From Anthropogastromicrobium sp050944455 (GTDB lineage Bacteria; Bacillota; Clostridia; Lachnospirales; Lachnospiraceae), in the NCBI GenBank assembly GCA_050944455.1, contig JBMNRC010000004.1, positions 1 to 64,000 on the forward strand: a stretch of DNA of 64,000 nucleotides. The letters run 5' to 3'. The notes beneath the pieces are model-generated. The model had not been told where the DNA came from and did not search any database. It saw only the letters and a list, made by a program, of their open reading frames with translations. Below, piece after piece: positions 8,399 through 16,460 of the stretch. Positions within the stretch are counted from its first letter, which is position 1, and every line of letters starts with the position of its first letter. The translations under genes and the position numbers were made by a program.

Positions 8399-9256
8399 AT
8401 GGAGATCATCGTAGCGAAAACCGCGGGATTCTGTTTCGGAGTAAAGCGGGCAGTCGACCAGGTGTACGCCTGCGTCGGCCGGGAGGAAAAGCCGGAGAAC
8501 CTTCCGATCTACACATACGGGCCGATCATCCACAATGAGATGGTGGTGGACGACCTGAAGCGCAGGGGCGTGCGCGTGATCGGATCGGAGGAGGAACTTT
8601 CCGGAATCCGGAGCGGCACCATCATCATCCGCTCCCACGGGGTCCCGGAGCGGGCGGAGAAAAAAATCCGAGCGACAGGCGCGCGGGTCTTCGACATGAC
8701 CTGCCCGTTTGTAAAGAAAATCCAGATGATCGCAAGAGAGGCCGGCGAGCGGGGAAAGCGGTTTCTGATCGCCGGAGACCCCGCGCACCCCGAGATCATC
8801 GGGATCCTGGGCTGGTGCGTCGGCGAGTCCGGGGTGATCCGGTCGGAGGAAGACCTGGACCTCGCGATGAGGGATGGAAAGCCGGCCGTTCTGGCCGCGC
8901 AGACGACCTTCAACAAAGAAAAATTCGAAAAGATAGTTGACGCTGGACTGCAAAAGGGATATAATCTCGAGATAGCTAGAAGTGTATGCAGTGCTACAGT
9001 GCAGAGGCAGGAAGAAGCAGCACGAATAGCGTCGAAGGTGGATGGTATGCTGGTAATCGGCAGTCCAAACAGCTCCAATACCAGGAAACTCTATGAAATA
9101 TGCAAACGAGACTGTGACAGGACTCACTACATACAAACGGCAGATGACCTGAATCAGCAATGGTTTTTGACGGCGGATAGAGTAGGCGTAACAGCTGGGG
9201 CATCCACCCCGCAAAATATCATTGAGGAGGTTCTGCGCAATGTCAGAGGAATTTGA
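8399..9256 (+). CDS. ispH: 4-hydroxy-3-methylbut-2-enyl diphosphate reductase
   Basis: 285 residues. This [4Fe-4S] enzyme makes IPP and DMAPP, the last step of the MEP pathway. The three cluster cysteines are Cys12 (GFCFGV), Cys102 (MTCPFV) and Cys197 (SVCSAT). SPNSSNT and GVTAGASTP are also conserved. Oddity: from about residue 178 to the end, the DNA changes character (about 49 % GC against ~60 %), with repeated ATA, CAA, AGT and CGA codons that are rare in neighbouring genes. A near-consensus promoter sits at the start of that patch. The 3' end overlaps the next gene by 17 bp in another frame. Confidence 0.95.
   Translation: MEIIVAKTAGFCFGVKRAVDQVYACVGREEKPENLPIYTYGPIIHNEMVVDDLKRRGVRVIGSEEELSGIRSGTIIIRSHGVPERAEKKIRATGARVFDMTCPFVKKIQMIAREAGERGKRFLIAGDPAHPEIIGILGWCVGESGVIRSEEDLDLAMRDGKPAVLAAQTTFNKEKFEKIVDAGLQKGYNLEIARSVCSATVQRQEEAARIASKVDGMLVIGSPNSSNTRKLYEICKRDCDRTHYIQTADDLNQQWFLTADRVGVTAGASTPQNIIEEVLRNVRGI
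8937..8965 (+). promoter_or_regulatory. Promoter inside ispH, likely for the S1-domain protein
   Basis: TTGACG at 8937-8942, exactly 17 bp, then TATAAT at 8960-8965. It is one of the best matches in the window and lies inside coding sequence. Transcription from about 8972 would give a ~265-nt leader before the S1-protein start at 9240. Activity is inferred from the motif. Confidence 0.6.
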
Positions 9257-10373
9257 TCAGTTATTGAATGAACAGGAGACCGTAAACATCACCCAGGGTG
9301 CTGTCGTTACGGGCCAGGTGATTGATGTCAAGGAGGACGAGATTGTCCTGAACATCAATTACAAGGCGGATGGCGTCATCAGCCGCAATGAGTACACCGA
9401 TGAGGCGAACGCAGACCTCAGAACTCTTGTCAAGATCGGGGATGAAATCCCGGCAAAGGTCGTCAAGGTAAACGACGGAGAAGGCCAGGTTCAGCTTTCC
9501 TACAGAAAATATCTTGCCGAAAAAGGCAGCCAGATGCTTCAGGAGGCTTTTGAGAACGGTACCGTCATCACCGCGAACAACGCCCATGTCGTCAAGGGAG
9601 GCCTGGTCGTCACGGTTGACGGATCCAGAATTTTCATCCCGCACAGCCTTGTCTCCGATGTGCATGAGAGAGACCTCAGCAAGTACGAGGGACAGGACAT
9701 TGATTTTGTCATCACCGAGTTCAACCCGCGCAAGAGCCGCATCATCGGCGACGCGAAACAGGTTGCGATCAAAAAGAAAGCAGCCATGAAGGAAGAACTC
9801 TTCAAGACACTGGAAGTCGGCCAGACCCGCGAGGGCGTCGTCAAGAATGTCACCGATTTCGGGGCTTTCATCGACCTTGGCGGAGCGGACGGCCTGCTTC
9901 ATATTTCCGAGATGAGCTGGGGCCGCATCGAGAACCCGAAGAAGGTCTTCAAGAGCGGTGACCATGTGAAGGTTCTTGTCAAGGGAATCGACGGCGACAG
10001 AATCGCTCTCACCAGAAAGTTCCCGGACGAGAATCCGTGGACTCACGCGGCGGACAAGTATTATGTCGGCGCGATTGTCACCGGAAGGGTTGCGAGAATG
10101 ACCAACTTCGGCGCGTTTATTGAGCTGGAGGAGGGCATCGACGCACTGCTTCATGTTTCCCAGATTTCCCATGAGCGTGTCGAACAGCCGTCCGATGTCC
10201 TGAGCATCGGCCAGATCATCAGGGCAAAGGTTGTCGACTTCAAGCCTGAGGAGAAGAAGATCAGCCTTTCCATCAAGCAGATGGATGACGCGGATCTCCA
10301 GGCGGCTGCTGAGGAAGCTGAGTCCGAAGAGACCGAGCCCGAAAAAGAAGAGCCGGAAAACGACGGAGAGTAA
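9240..10373 (+). CDS. rpsA: S1 RNA-binding domain protein (ribosomal protein S1 homologue)
   Basis: 377 residues with four S1 domains at about 20-90, 105-175, 190-265 and 275-345, and an acidic Glu-rich tail. The third and fourth are the best conserved (TDFGAFIDLGG.DGLLHISEMSW and TNFGAFIELEEGIDALLHVSQIS). Firmicutes S1 homologues have fewer domains than the six of E. coli. They bind mRNA, and a role in translation is probable but not certain. GAGGAGG at 9224-9230 sets the ATG at 9240, inside the end of ispH. In several clostridia IspH and S1 are fused; here they overlap by 17 bp in different frames. Confidence 0.88.
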   Translation: MSEEFDQLLNEQETVNITQGAVVTGQVIDVKEDEIVLNINYKADGVISRNEYTDEANADLRTLVKIGDEIPAKVVKVNDGEGQVQLSYRKYLAEKGSQMLQEAFENGTVITANNAHVVKGGLVVTVDGSRIFIPHSLVSDVHERDLSKYEGQDIDFVITEFNPRKSRIIGDAKQVAIKKKAAMKEELFKTLEVGQTREGVVKNVTDFGAFIDLGGADGLLHISEMSWGRIENPKKVFKSGDHVKVLVKGIDGDRIALTRKFPDENPWTHAADKYYVGAIVTGRVARMTNFGAFIELEEGIDALLHVSQISHERVEQPSDVLSIGQIIRAKVVDFKPEEKKISLSIKQMDDADLQAAAEEAESEETEPEKEEPENDGE

Positions 10374-10405
10374 TCTGTCGGAAACAGGCTGACTGAAAAC
10401 TGAGA

Positions 10406-10436
10406 AGAGCCCCGCGGCCATTCGCCGCGGGGCTCT
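10406..10436. terminator. GC-rich hairpin between converging genes
   Basis: AGAGCCCCGCGG pairs with CCGCGGGGCTCT (12 bp). The T run is poor on both strands. It sits between the S1-protein stop and the stop of the converging nuclease gene, so it may end both transcripts. Confidence 0.6.
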
Positions 10437-10442
10437 GTTGTG

Positions 10443-11546
10443 TCACGCCTCCGGTGTTTCCGGGGCGTTCCCGGACTCTTCGCCGGAAGGATCCCCGGTG
10501 ATCAGCAGCCTGAAGTAGGAGAGAAGGAAATCGGCGCTGTCGTGATATTCTGTGTAGATATCCGGGGACCGGTAGCTCTCCCGGAACGTATCGAACATGG
10601 AGTCCTCCCGGATCATCGGGAGAAAAATCCCGGATTTCCGCGTATAGCAGGTTTCGGGAGTAGCCTTCACGCGGTGGTCCCTGTCGACATACTGGGACAG
10701 CTTGCGGTGAACCGCGCGGTCTTCCTCGGGGAGATAATCGTACTCGCGGTAATCGTCAAAAAAGTATTTCAGTTCCCCTTCCCTGACAGGGATTTCCGCG
10801 ATGATCTGGTTGCCCCGCACTGAGATTGTGTAGAGCGGGGTCTGGTAGGAGAAGGCTACAGGGATTCCGGTGCTGCAGTCGATCACGGCTGTGAGGAGCT
10901 TCTTCTCCTGGTTGAGCGAATAGCCGGCGATCGTCCATCTGCTGCGGAAAATATCCACATAGCCCAGCATCGGCATCAGCTGGGGAAGCACCTTCACATC
11001 GTCCTCGTTGTGGGCGAGGAGAGTCTGGTAGAGCGATTCGTCTTTCGTCTCGAGGAAGGTTTTGTAGATCGGGATCAGGTCCTTCCCGTCGGTATCGTCC
11101 GTGCGGGGGATATTCATAAAACTTTCTACCGTCTGAAGCTTCACGTTCTCCAGCCCGAGCAGCTTTTTGAGCGGACGGATATGCCGGTACAGGTCGAAGC
11201 TCTTCAGGTTTTCAATGCCGCAGTCGATCCCGTACTGCGCGGCGCATTTCCCGAGGAACGGAATGTCGAAGCTTTCGCCGTTGTAGGTGACGACGGTTGT
11301 GAAGTCTTTCGCGAAACTGCCGAAATCCTGGAGAATTTCCTTCTCCGCGGAAAGGGAATCGGCGAACCACTGGCGCAGATGCCATTCCATGGCGCGGTGG
11401 TAGGCGGCGCCGATCAGGTAAAGCCCGGAATTTGCCGTGGAAAGGCCGGTTGTCTCGATATCGATGAAAAGGATGTCTTTCAGCGGCGCGACTGCACTGA
11501 CATCGATGGTTTTCGGCAGGGTGAATGTTTTGCTTACGACGATCAT
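10443..11546 (-). CDS. YprB-like RNase H-fold exonuclease
   Basis: 367 residues. The first ~170 form a DnaQ/RNase H-like exonuclease domain: DIETTGL (about 29-35), a central YNGESFDIPFL and HNEDDV supply the acidic residues. It matches the YprB family of predicted 3'-5' exonucleases (RNase H-like 2). The C-terminal ~150 residues are not recognised. It is transcribed alone, against its neighbours, from a good promoter at 11695-11723. The substrate (DNA or RNA) is unknown. Confidence 0.75.
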   Translation of the reverse strand: MIVVSKTFTLPKTIDVSAVAPLKDILFIDIETTGLSTANSGLYLIGAAYHRAMEWHLRQWFADSLSAEKEILQDFGSFAKDFTTVVTYNGESFDIPFLGKCAAQYGIDCGIENLKSFDLYRHIRPLKKLLGLENVKLQTVESFMNIPRTDDTDGKDLIPIYKTFLETKDESLYQTLLAHNEDDVKVLPQLMPMLGYVDIFRSRWTIAGYSLNQEKKLLTAVIDCSTGIPVAFSYQTPLYTISVRGNQIIAEIPVREGELKYFFDDYREYDYLPEEDRAVHRKLSQYVDRDHRVKATPETCYTRKSGIFLPMIREDSMFDTFRESYRSPDIYTEYHDSADFLLSYFRLLITGDPSGEESGNAPETPEA

Positions 11547-11694
11547 TGCCTCTGTCTGCCGCAGGCTTTCCTGCCGCAGTATTCCTCCTTTCCCCGGGCA
11601 TCCGGTGTGCGGTTCCGACAGTCCGCACGCGCTTTTCCGTACGCCGGCAGCCCGAAATCTGCTGACAATTTTTCACTATATAACGTCGCTCCGA

Positions 11695-11723
11695 ATTTTA
11701 TCATTGTTGATATCATCTGTCAA
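11695..11723 (-). promoter_or_regulatory. Promoter of the yprB-like gene
   Basis: Read on the - strand: TTGACA (11723-11718), 17 bp, TAAAAT (11700-11695) with TGA before it. The leader is about 140 nt. Confidence 0.7.
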
Positions 11724-11839
11724 TATTTAAAGAAACTGAGCATCTTTGCACGTTTTGCACAGCATTAACCGGAACCGTTTTCAGATCCATGGTGGAAAAA
11801 TCCGGACGCCCTGTCCGTGGCCGCGGAAACGGGCCCGGC

Positions 11840-11869
11840 TTGACCATCCGGCTGTAACTATGCTATCAT
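11840..11869 (+). promoter_or_regulatory. Promoter of ruvAB
   Basis: TTGACC at 11840-11845, 18 bp, TATCAT at 11864-11869 with an extended TGC. The predicted start is about 60 nt before ruvA. Confidence 0.65.
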
Positions 11870-11937
11870 CAATTAATCTGAAACCATTTTCCGCGGCAGA
11901 CAGAGCCGGAAACCGGCGCCGCGGACCTGGAGGCGCA

Positions 11938-12540
11938 ATGATTTCATATCTGAAGGGAATATACGCTGGCCGGAATCCTGACGGCATCATTGTGGAAGCC
12001 GGCGGGATCGGCTATGCCGTGTGCTATCCGGCCGGCAGCCGGGCGGAGCTTCCCGCCGTCGGCGAGCCTGTGAAGATTTATACCTATCTTTATCTCAAGG
12101 AAGACGTGCTGGCTCTGTACGGATTCCCGACCGAGGATGAGCTGGGCCTGTTCAGGCTGCTGCTGAAAGTGAGCGGCGTCGGCCCGAAGGGAGCTATGTC
12201 CGTGCTGTCCGGGATGACAGCCCGTGAACTCCGGGCCGCGTTGATTTCCCAGGACGCGAAAACCATTGCGAAGAAATCGTCAGGCATCGGGCTCAAAACG
12301 GCGCAGAAGATGATTCTTGAACTGAAAGACAAAGTCTCCGCGGATTTTCCGGAGGACAGCGGAACCGCGGCGGGAGCGGATGCGTCGGATCTGTCGGAGG
12401 ATGACGCTGTGCTCGCCCTGACCGCTCTCGGATATTCGCTGTCTGCCGCGGTCAGCGCTGTGAGTTCGGTCGCCGGCCGGGAAAGCATGACGACCGAAGA
12501 AGTTCTGAAGGCCGCCCTGAAAAGCGGAAAATTGTTCTGA
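11938..12540 (+). CDS. ruvA: Holliday junction branch migration protein RuvA
   Basis: 200 residues. It binds four-way junctions and loads the RuvB motor. OB-fold N domain (MISYLKGI...GIGY.V), two helix-hairpin-helix motifs (KVSGVGPKGA and SSGIGLKTAQKMILELKDK), an acidic linker around 145-160 and the C-terminal RuvB-binding three-helix domain. The start is the ATG behind GGAGG (11929-11933), matching the family N-terminus; a longer upstream frame is not supported. ruvB follows at 25 bp. Confidence 0.95.
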   Translation: MISYLKGIYAGRNPDGIIVEAGGIGYAVCYPAGSRAELPAVGEPVKIYTYLYLKEDVLALYGFPTEDELGLFRLLLKVSGVGPKGAMSVLSGMTARELRAALISQDAKTIAKKSSGIGLKTAQKMILELKDKVSADFPEDSGTAAGADASDLSEDDAVLALTALGYSLSAAVSAVSSVAGRESMTTEEVLKAALKSGKLF

Positions 12541-12565
12541 GTACAGGAGGAACGGTTACCCATAA

Positions 12566-13588
12566 ATGATGGATCGCAAGATTATCACAACCGAGGCTGA
12601 CGAGGAGGATCAGGTATTTGAAAACTCACTCCGTCCGCAGACTCTGGATGATTATATCGGACAGGAAAAAATCAAGGCAAAAATGCGCATCTACATTTCT
12701 GCCGCGAAGGAAAGGGGAGAGCCGCTGGACCATGTGCTGCTCTACGGTCCCCCGGGACTCGGCAAAACTACGCTGGCGAACATCATAGCCAACGAGATGG
12801 GATCCCATCTCCGCGTGACTTCCGGGCCCGCGATCGAAAAGCCGGGGGATATGGCCGCCATCCTGAGCGGTCTGGCGGACAATGACGTTCTTTTTGTCGA
12901 TGAAATCCACAGGCTGAACCGCCAGGTGGAGGAAGTTCTGTATCCGGCGATGGAGGATTACTGCATCGACATCATGATCGGAAAGGGCGCCACCGCGCGT
13001 TCGGTCCGCCTGGATCTCCCGAGATTCACGCTGGTCGGGGCCACGACGCGCGCCGGCCTGCTGTCCGCGCCGCTCCGGGACCGCTTCGGGGTCATCGAGC
13101 GGCTGGAGTACTATTCCGATGAGGAGATCATTGAAGTTCTGCGCCATTCGGCGGATGTCCTGAAGGTGAATCTGGAGGACGGCGGAGCGGCGGAGATCGC
13201 GAAGCGCTCCCGGGGAACGCCGAGAATTGCCAACCGCCTGCTGAAGAGGGTGCGGGATTTTGCGCAGATCCGTTTCGGCGGGAACATCACGGAGCAGGCG
13301 GCGAGCACAGCGCTGGACCTTCTGGATGTCGACAACCTCGGGCTGGATCACGGAGACCAGAGAATCCTTTCCACCATCATCGAGACCTTCAACGGCGGCC
13401 CGGTAGGCCTGGATACGCTCGCGGCGGCGCTCAGCGAGGACGCCGGAACGATCGAGGATGTGTACGAACCTTATCTGATACAGCACGGCCTGATCCAGCG
13501 CACGCCGAGGGGGAGAATCGCGACGGAAAGAGCGTACAGGCATCTGGGTTATCCTTTTCAGGAACAGTGCGGCGGAAGCACCGGCTGA
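12566..13588 (+). CDS. ruvB: Holliday junction branch migration ATPase RuvB
   Basis: 340 residues, the usual length. AAA+ hexameric motor for branch migration. LRPQTLDDYIGQ, Walker A (GPPGLGKTT), Walker B (LFVDEIHRL), sensor 1 (VGATTRAG) and the arginine-finger segment (LRDRFG) are all present, with the winged helix at the C-terminus (TPRGR.AT..AYRHLG). Two adjacent ATGs (12566 and 12569) lie behind CAGGAGG. Confidence 0.96.
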   Translation: MMDRKIITTEADEEDQVFENSLRPQTLDDYIGQEKIKAKMRIYISAAKERGEPLDHVLLYGPPGLGKTTLANIIANEMGSHLRVTSGPAIEKPGDMAAILSGLADNDVLFVDEIHRLNRQVEEVLYPAMEDYCIDIMIGKGATARSVRLDLPRFTLVGATTRAGLLSAPLRDRFGVIERLEYYSDEEIIEVLRHSADVLKVNLEDGGAAEIAKRSRGTPRIANRLLKRVRDFAQIRFGGNITEQAASTALDLLDVDNLGLDHGDQRILSTIIETFNGGPVGLDTLAAALSEDAGTIEDVYEPYLIQHGLIQRTPRGRIATERAYRHLGYPFQEQCGGSTG

Positions 13589-13620
13589 ACCCGGGATAAA
13601 TGATCAAAGGGGCAGAGAAA

Positions 13621-14124
13621 ATGGCGAAAAAGTATACAGATGTGGTGATCGATGACAAGGTTTATTCGGTCGGCGGCGATGAAGACAGCGCGTATATGCT
13701 GAGACTGGCGGATTACGTCAACAGCAGGCTCAATGTGCTCAGGTCAGACCCGGGCTATTCCAAACAGCCCTACGGTGCCCGTCAGGCGATGATCCTGATC
13801 AATTTCGCGGATGATTACCTGAAAATGAAGGAAAAGGAAGAAGATTTCGAAAAAAAATACACGGAGCAGGAGAAGAACTACTATCAGCTGAAGCGCGAGA
13901 TGGTCAATCTCCAGCTGAAGATGGAGCAGATCCAGCTGCAGAACCAGGTTCTCTCCGCGGGCGGCAGCGGGCAGGCGGAAACAGTGGCGGCGCCGGCCGC
14001 GGACAGCGCGCGGAAAGAGAAGACGGAGAGCGGCAGCGCGGAGAAGCAGAGCTCCGCAGCGGGCGGCCGGACAGAAACCCCGGCCCGGGAAGGCGACCGG
14101 AAAAACAGCCGCTCAAAACACTGA
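13621..14124 (+). CDS. zapA: Cell division protein ZapA
   Basis: 167 residues. Beta-hairpin head (KYTDVVIDDKVYSVGG) and long coiled coil (about 80-115) of ZapA, which crosslinks FtsZ filaments. The C-terminal ~50 residues are a charged, low-complexity tail absent from short ZapA proteins. I chose the ATG at 13621 because AAAGGGG (13606-13612) is well placed. An ATG at 13600 would add seven residues without a ribosome site. Firmicutes often keep zapA near ruvB or the U32 protease, as here. Confidence 0.8.
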   Translation: MAKKYTDVVIDDKVYSVGGDEDSAYMLRLADYVNSRLNVLRSDPGYSKQPYGARQAMILINFADDYLKMKEKEEDFEKKYTEQEKNYYQLKREMVNLQLKMEQIQLQNQVLSAGGSGQAETVAAPAADSARKEKTESGSAEKQSSAAGGRTETPAREGDRKNSRSKH

Positions 14125-14136
14125 ATATGCGGCCAG

Positions 14137-14187
14137 AAACGCCCTTCTGTCCCGGAATCCCCGTGATTCCGGGGCAGGAGGGCGTTT
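14137..14187 (+). terminator. Hairpin between zapA and the U32 gene
   Basis: AAACGCCC/GGGCGTTT outer stem and CCCGGAAT/ATTCCGGG inner stem, followed by only TTT. It may be a weak terminator or attenuator, since the U32 gene starts 28 bp later. Confidence 0.45.
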
Positions 14188-14214
14188 GCCTGAAATACGC
14201 GGAGAGAGACAATC

Positions 14215-16437
14215 ATGACTGAAACGGAAAACAGCAGGTATCGGCCCGCGGTGGAGCTTCTCGCTCCCGCTGGTTCGGTAGAGACGTTGAAAGCGGCCTT
14301 CAGGGCAGGCGCGGACGCCGTGTATATCGGCGGAGCCAGCTTCGGCGCCAGGGCGTACGCGGACAACCCGGGGCAGGACGACCTGGTCTCGGCAATCCGC
14401 TACGCGCATCTGATCGGGAAGCGGATTCACCTGACCGTCAACACGCTGCTGAAGCAGGAGGAACTCGCCGACCGTCTGGTCCCATTCCTTAAGCCCTATT
14501 ACGAGGAAGGCCTTGACGCGGTGATTGTGCAGGATCCAGGCGTGATGCTGCTTCTCCACCGCGAGTTTCCGGATCTCCCGATTCACGTGAGCACCCAGGC
14601 CGCGGTGAGCGGCCCGCTTGCGGTGCGGAAATTCGCGGAGATGGGAGCCGCGAGGATTATCCTGCCCCGGGAGCTTTCGCTGGAGGAAATCCGCCAGATC
14701 CGCCGGAGCACTGACCTGGAGCTGGAAGTGTTCATCCACGGGGCGGTCTGCTACTGTTATTCCGGCCTGTGCCTCTTTTCGAGTCTGGCGGGCGGCAGGA
14801 GCGGAAACCGCGGGCGGTGCGCGCAGCCCTGCCGGAAGCCGTACGAGCTTTACCGCGGGGACAGGAAAATCTCAGGGGACGATCCCCTGTACCTGCTTAA
14901 CCTGAAGGACATGAATACGATCCGGATCCTGCCGCAGATCGTCCGTTCAGGCGTGAATTCCCTCAAGATCGAGGGAAGAATGAAAACCCCGGAATATACG
15001 GCGGGCGTGGTCAGCATCTACCGGAAATACCTGGACCGGATTCTGGAAAATCCGGACAGGGAATACCAGGTCAGCCGGCAGGATCTGGAAAGCCTGTTCG
15101 ACCTCTTCAACCGCGGAGGTTTCTCCGGCGGGTATTTCCTGCAGCACAACGGCAGGGAGATGATCAGCCTGGCCAACTCAGCCCACAAGAGGGACAACCC
15201 TCAGCTGTCGGAGAAGATCGCGCGGGAATATCTGTCGGACGAGGTGAGAGTCCCGGCGGCGGGGAAACTGACGGTGAGGGCGGGAGCTCCCGCTGTGCTT
15301 GAGGTTTCGGCAGGCGCAACCTCCGTCAGGGCCGCCGGGGAGGAAGTCCTGCCCGCCCGCAGCCGCCCGATGACCGTGCGGGAACTCCGGGAGAGAATGG
15401 AAAAAATTCACGACACTCCCTTCGAATGGAAAAGCCTTTCGATTGATACGGACGGGTCTTCCTTCGTCCCCGTCGGAAAGCTGAATGAGCTGCGGCGCTC
15501 AGCGCTCGCTCAGCTGGAGGAGAAACTCGCGGCCGGATACCGCCGAAAGATCAGCGCGTCCCCGGTGCCTGTGCTTCCGGATGCCGCGGATGAAATCCGC
15601 GGGGAAGGCGCTGCCGCCGTGGAAGCGGAGCCGCAGTGGATCGCCTGCGTATCTTCGCGGGAACAGCTTAAGGTGTGCCTGAAATACCGCTGGATTTCAG
15701 CGCTGTGCCTGTCGTGGGATCTGGCCCTCGGAAACGGGAGCGAAGCGGTCAGAACCGTGCGCTCAGCCGGCATGGCCTGCGGGGCGGAGCTGCCGCGGAT
15801 GGTCCGCGGCTCCGGGGAAGAGAGAATCCGGGATGGCGCCGCCGCACTGGCCGGGGAGGGAGTGCGCTTTTTTCTCGCCTCCACGGCGGAGGGACTTCTT
15901 CTGGCGGGGGAATCGGCGCCGGACGCCCTGATCCTGGCGGATCACACGCTTTACGCCTGGAACACCGCGGCGGAAAATGTGTGGCTGTCCCGTTTCGGGG
16001 CTGATCGCGTCTCGGTCCCGGCGGAGCTCAACCGGTCTGAAATTCTGAGGAGGGGCGTCCGCGGCATGGATTTCGTGATCTACGGGCGGATGCCCATGAT
16101 GATCACTGCGCAGTGCGTGAACCGCACGGTGAACGGCTGCACGGGGAAACCAGAGGATCTCACGCTCAGGGACCGCATGGGGAACCGGTTCCCGGTGCGG
16201 AATTTCTGCGGGGAGTGCTACAACATGATTTATAACAGCGTACCCCAGTGCATTCCTGAAGCGGTCCCGGATCTGTCGGGCCGCGGGCTGGCTTCGTTCC
16301 GCGCGGTGTTCACGGTGGAGGACGCGGAAAGGACTGCCGCAGTGCTGGATTATCTGGCTTCGTTCCGCGCGGGAAACCTTAAAGAACGCCCTGAATTCCC
16401 GTTCACCAGAGGACACTATCGGCGCGGCGTGGAATAA
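14215..16437 (+). CDS. U32 family peptidase / RlhA-type hydroxylation protein
   Basis: 740 residues. The N half is the U32 domain: ELLAPAGS.ETLKAA..AGADAVYIGG at the start and the cysteine-rich signature CYCYSGLCLFSSLAGGRSGN.GRCAQPCR near 180-210. The C half matches the collagenase-like DUF3656 region and ends with further cysteines (NFCGECYNMIYN). The long form resembles RlhA, needed for hydroxylation of 23S rRNA C2501, while short U32 proteins act on tRNA. Protease activity is doubtful. The following gene begins 23 bp later. The rRNA role is inferred from family and length. Confidence 0.8.
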   Translation: MTETENSRYRPAVELLAPAGSVETLKAAFRAGADAVYIGGASFGARAYADNPGQDDLVSAIRYAHLIGKRIHLTVNTLLKQEELADRLVPFLKPYYEEGLDAVIVQDPGVMLLLHREFPDLPIHVSTQAAVSGPLAVRKFAEMGAARIILPRELSLEEIRQIRRSTDLELEVFIHGAVCYCYSGLCLFSSLAGGRSGNRGRCAQPCRKPYELYRGDRKISGDDPLYLLNLKDMNTIRILPQIVRSGVNSLKIEGRMKTPEYTAGVVSIYRKYLDRILENPDREYQVSRQDLESLFDLFNRGGFSGGYFLQHNGREMISLANSAHKRDNPQLSEKIAREYLSDEVRVPAAGKLTVRAGAPAVLEVSAGATSVRAAGEEVLPARSRPMTVRELRERMEKIHDTPFEWKSLSIDTDGSSFVPVGKLNELRRSALAQLEEKLAAGYRRKISASPVPVLPDAADEIRGEGAAAVEAEPQWIACVSSREQLKVCLKYRWISALCLSWDLALGNGSEAVRTVRSAGMACGAELPRMVRGSGEERIRDGAAALAGEGVRFFLASTAEGLLLAGESAPDALILADHTLYAWNTAAENVWLSRFGADRVSVPAELNRSEILRRGVRGMDFVIYGRMPMMITAQCVNRTVNGCTGKPEDLTLRDRMGNRFPVRNFCGECYNMIYNSVPQCIPEAVPDLSGRGLASFRAVFTVEDAERTAAVLDYLASFRAGNLKERPEFPFTRGHYRRGVE

Positions 16438-16460
16438 GTTCCCAGAAGGGAGGACGAGAA

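Larger units (their letters stand above)
11547..11937. other. 391-bp divergent promoter region
   Basis: Between the - strand nuclease and ruvA. It contains one promoter for each side and otherwise no gene. The middle (11680-11740) is AT-rich compared with the flanks. Confidence 0.6.
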
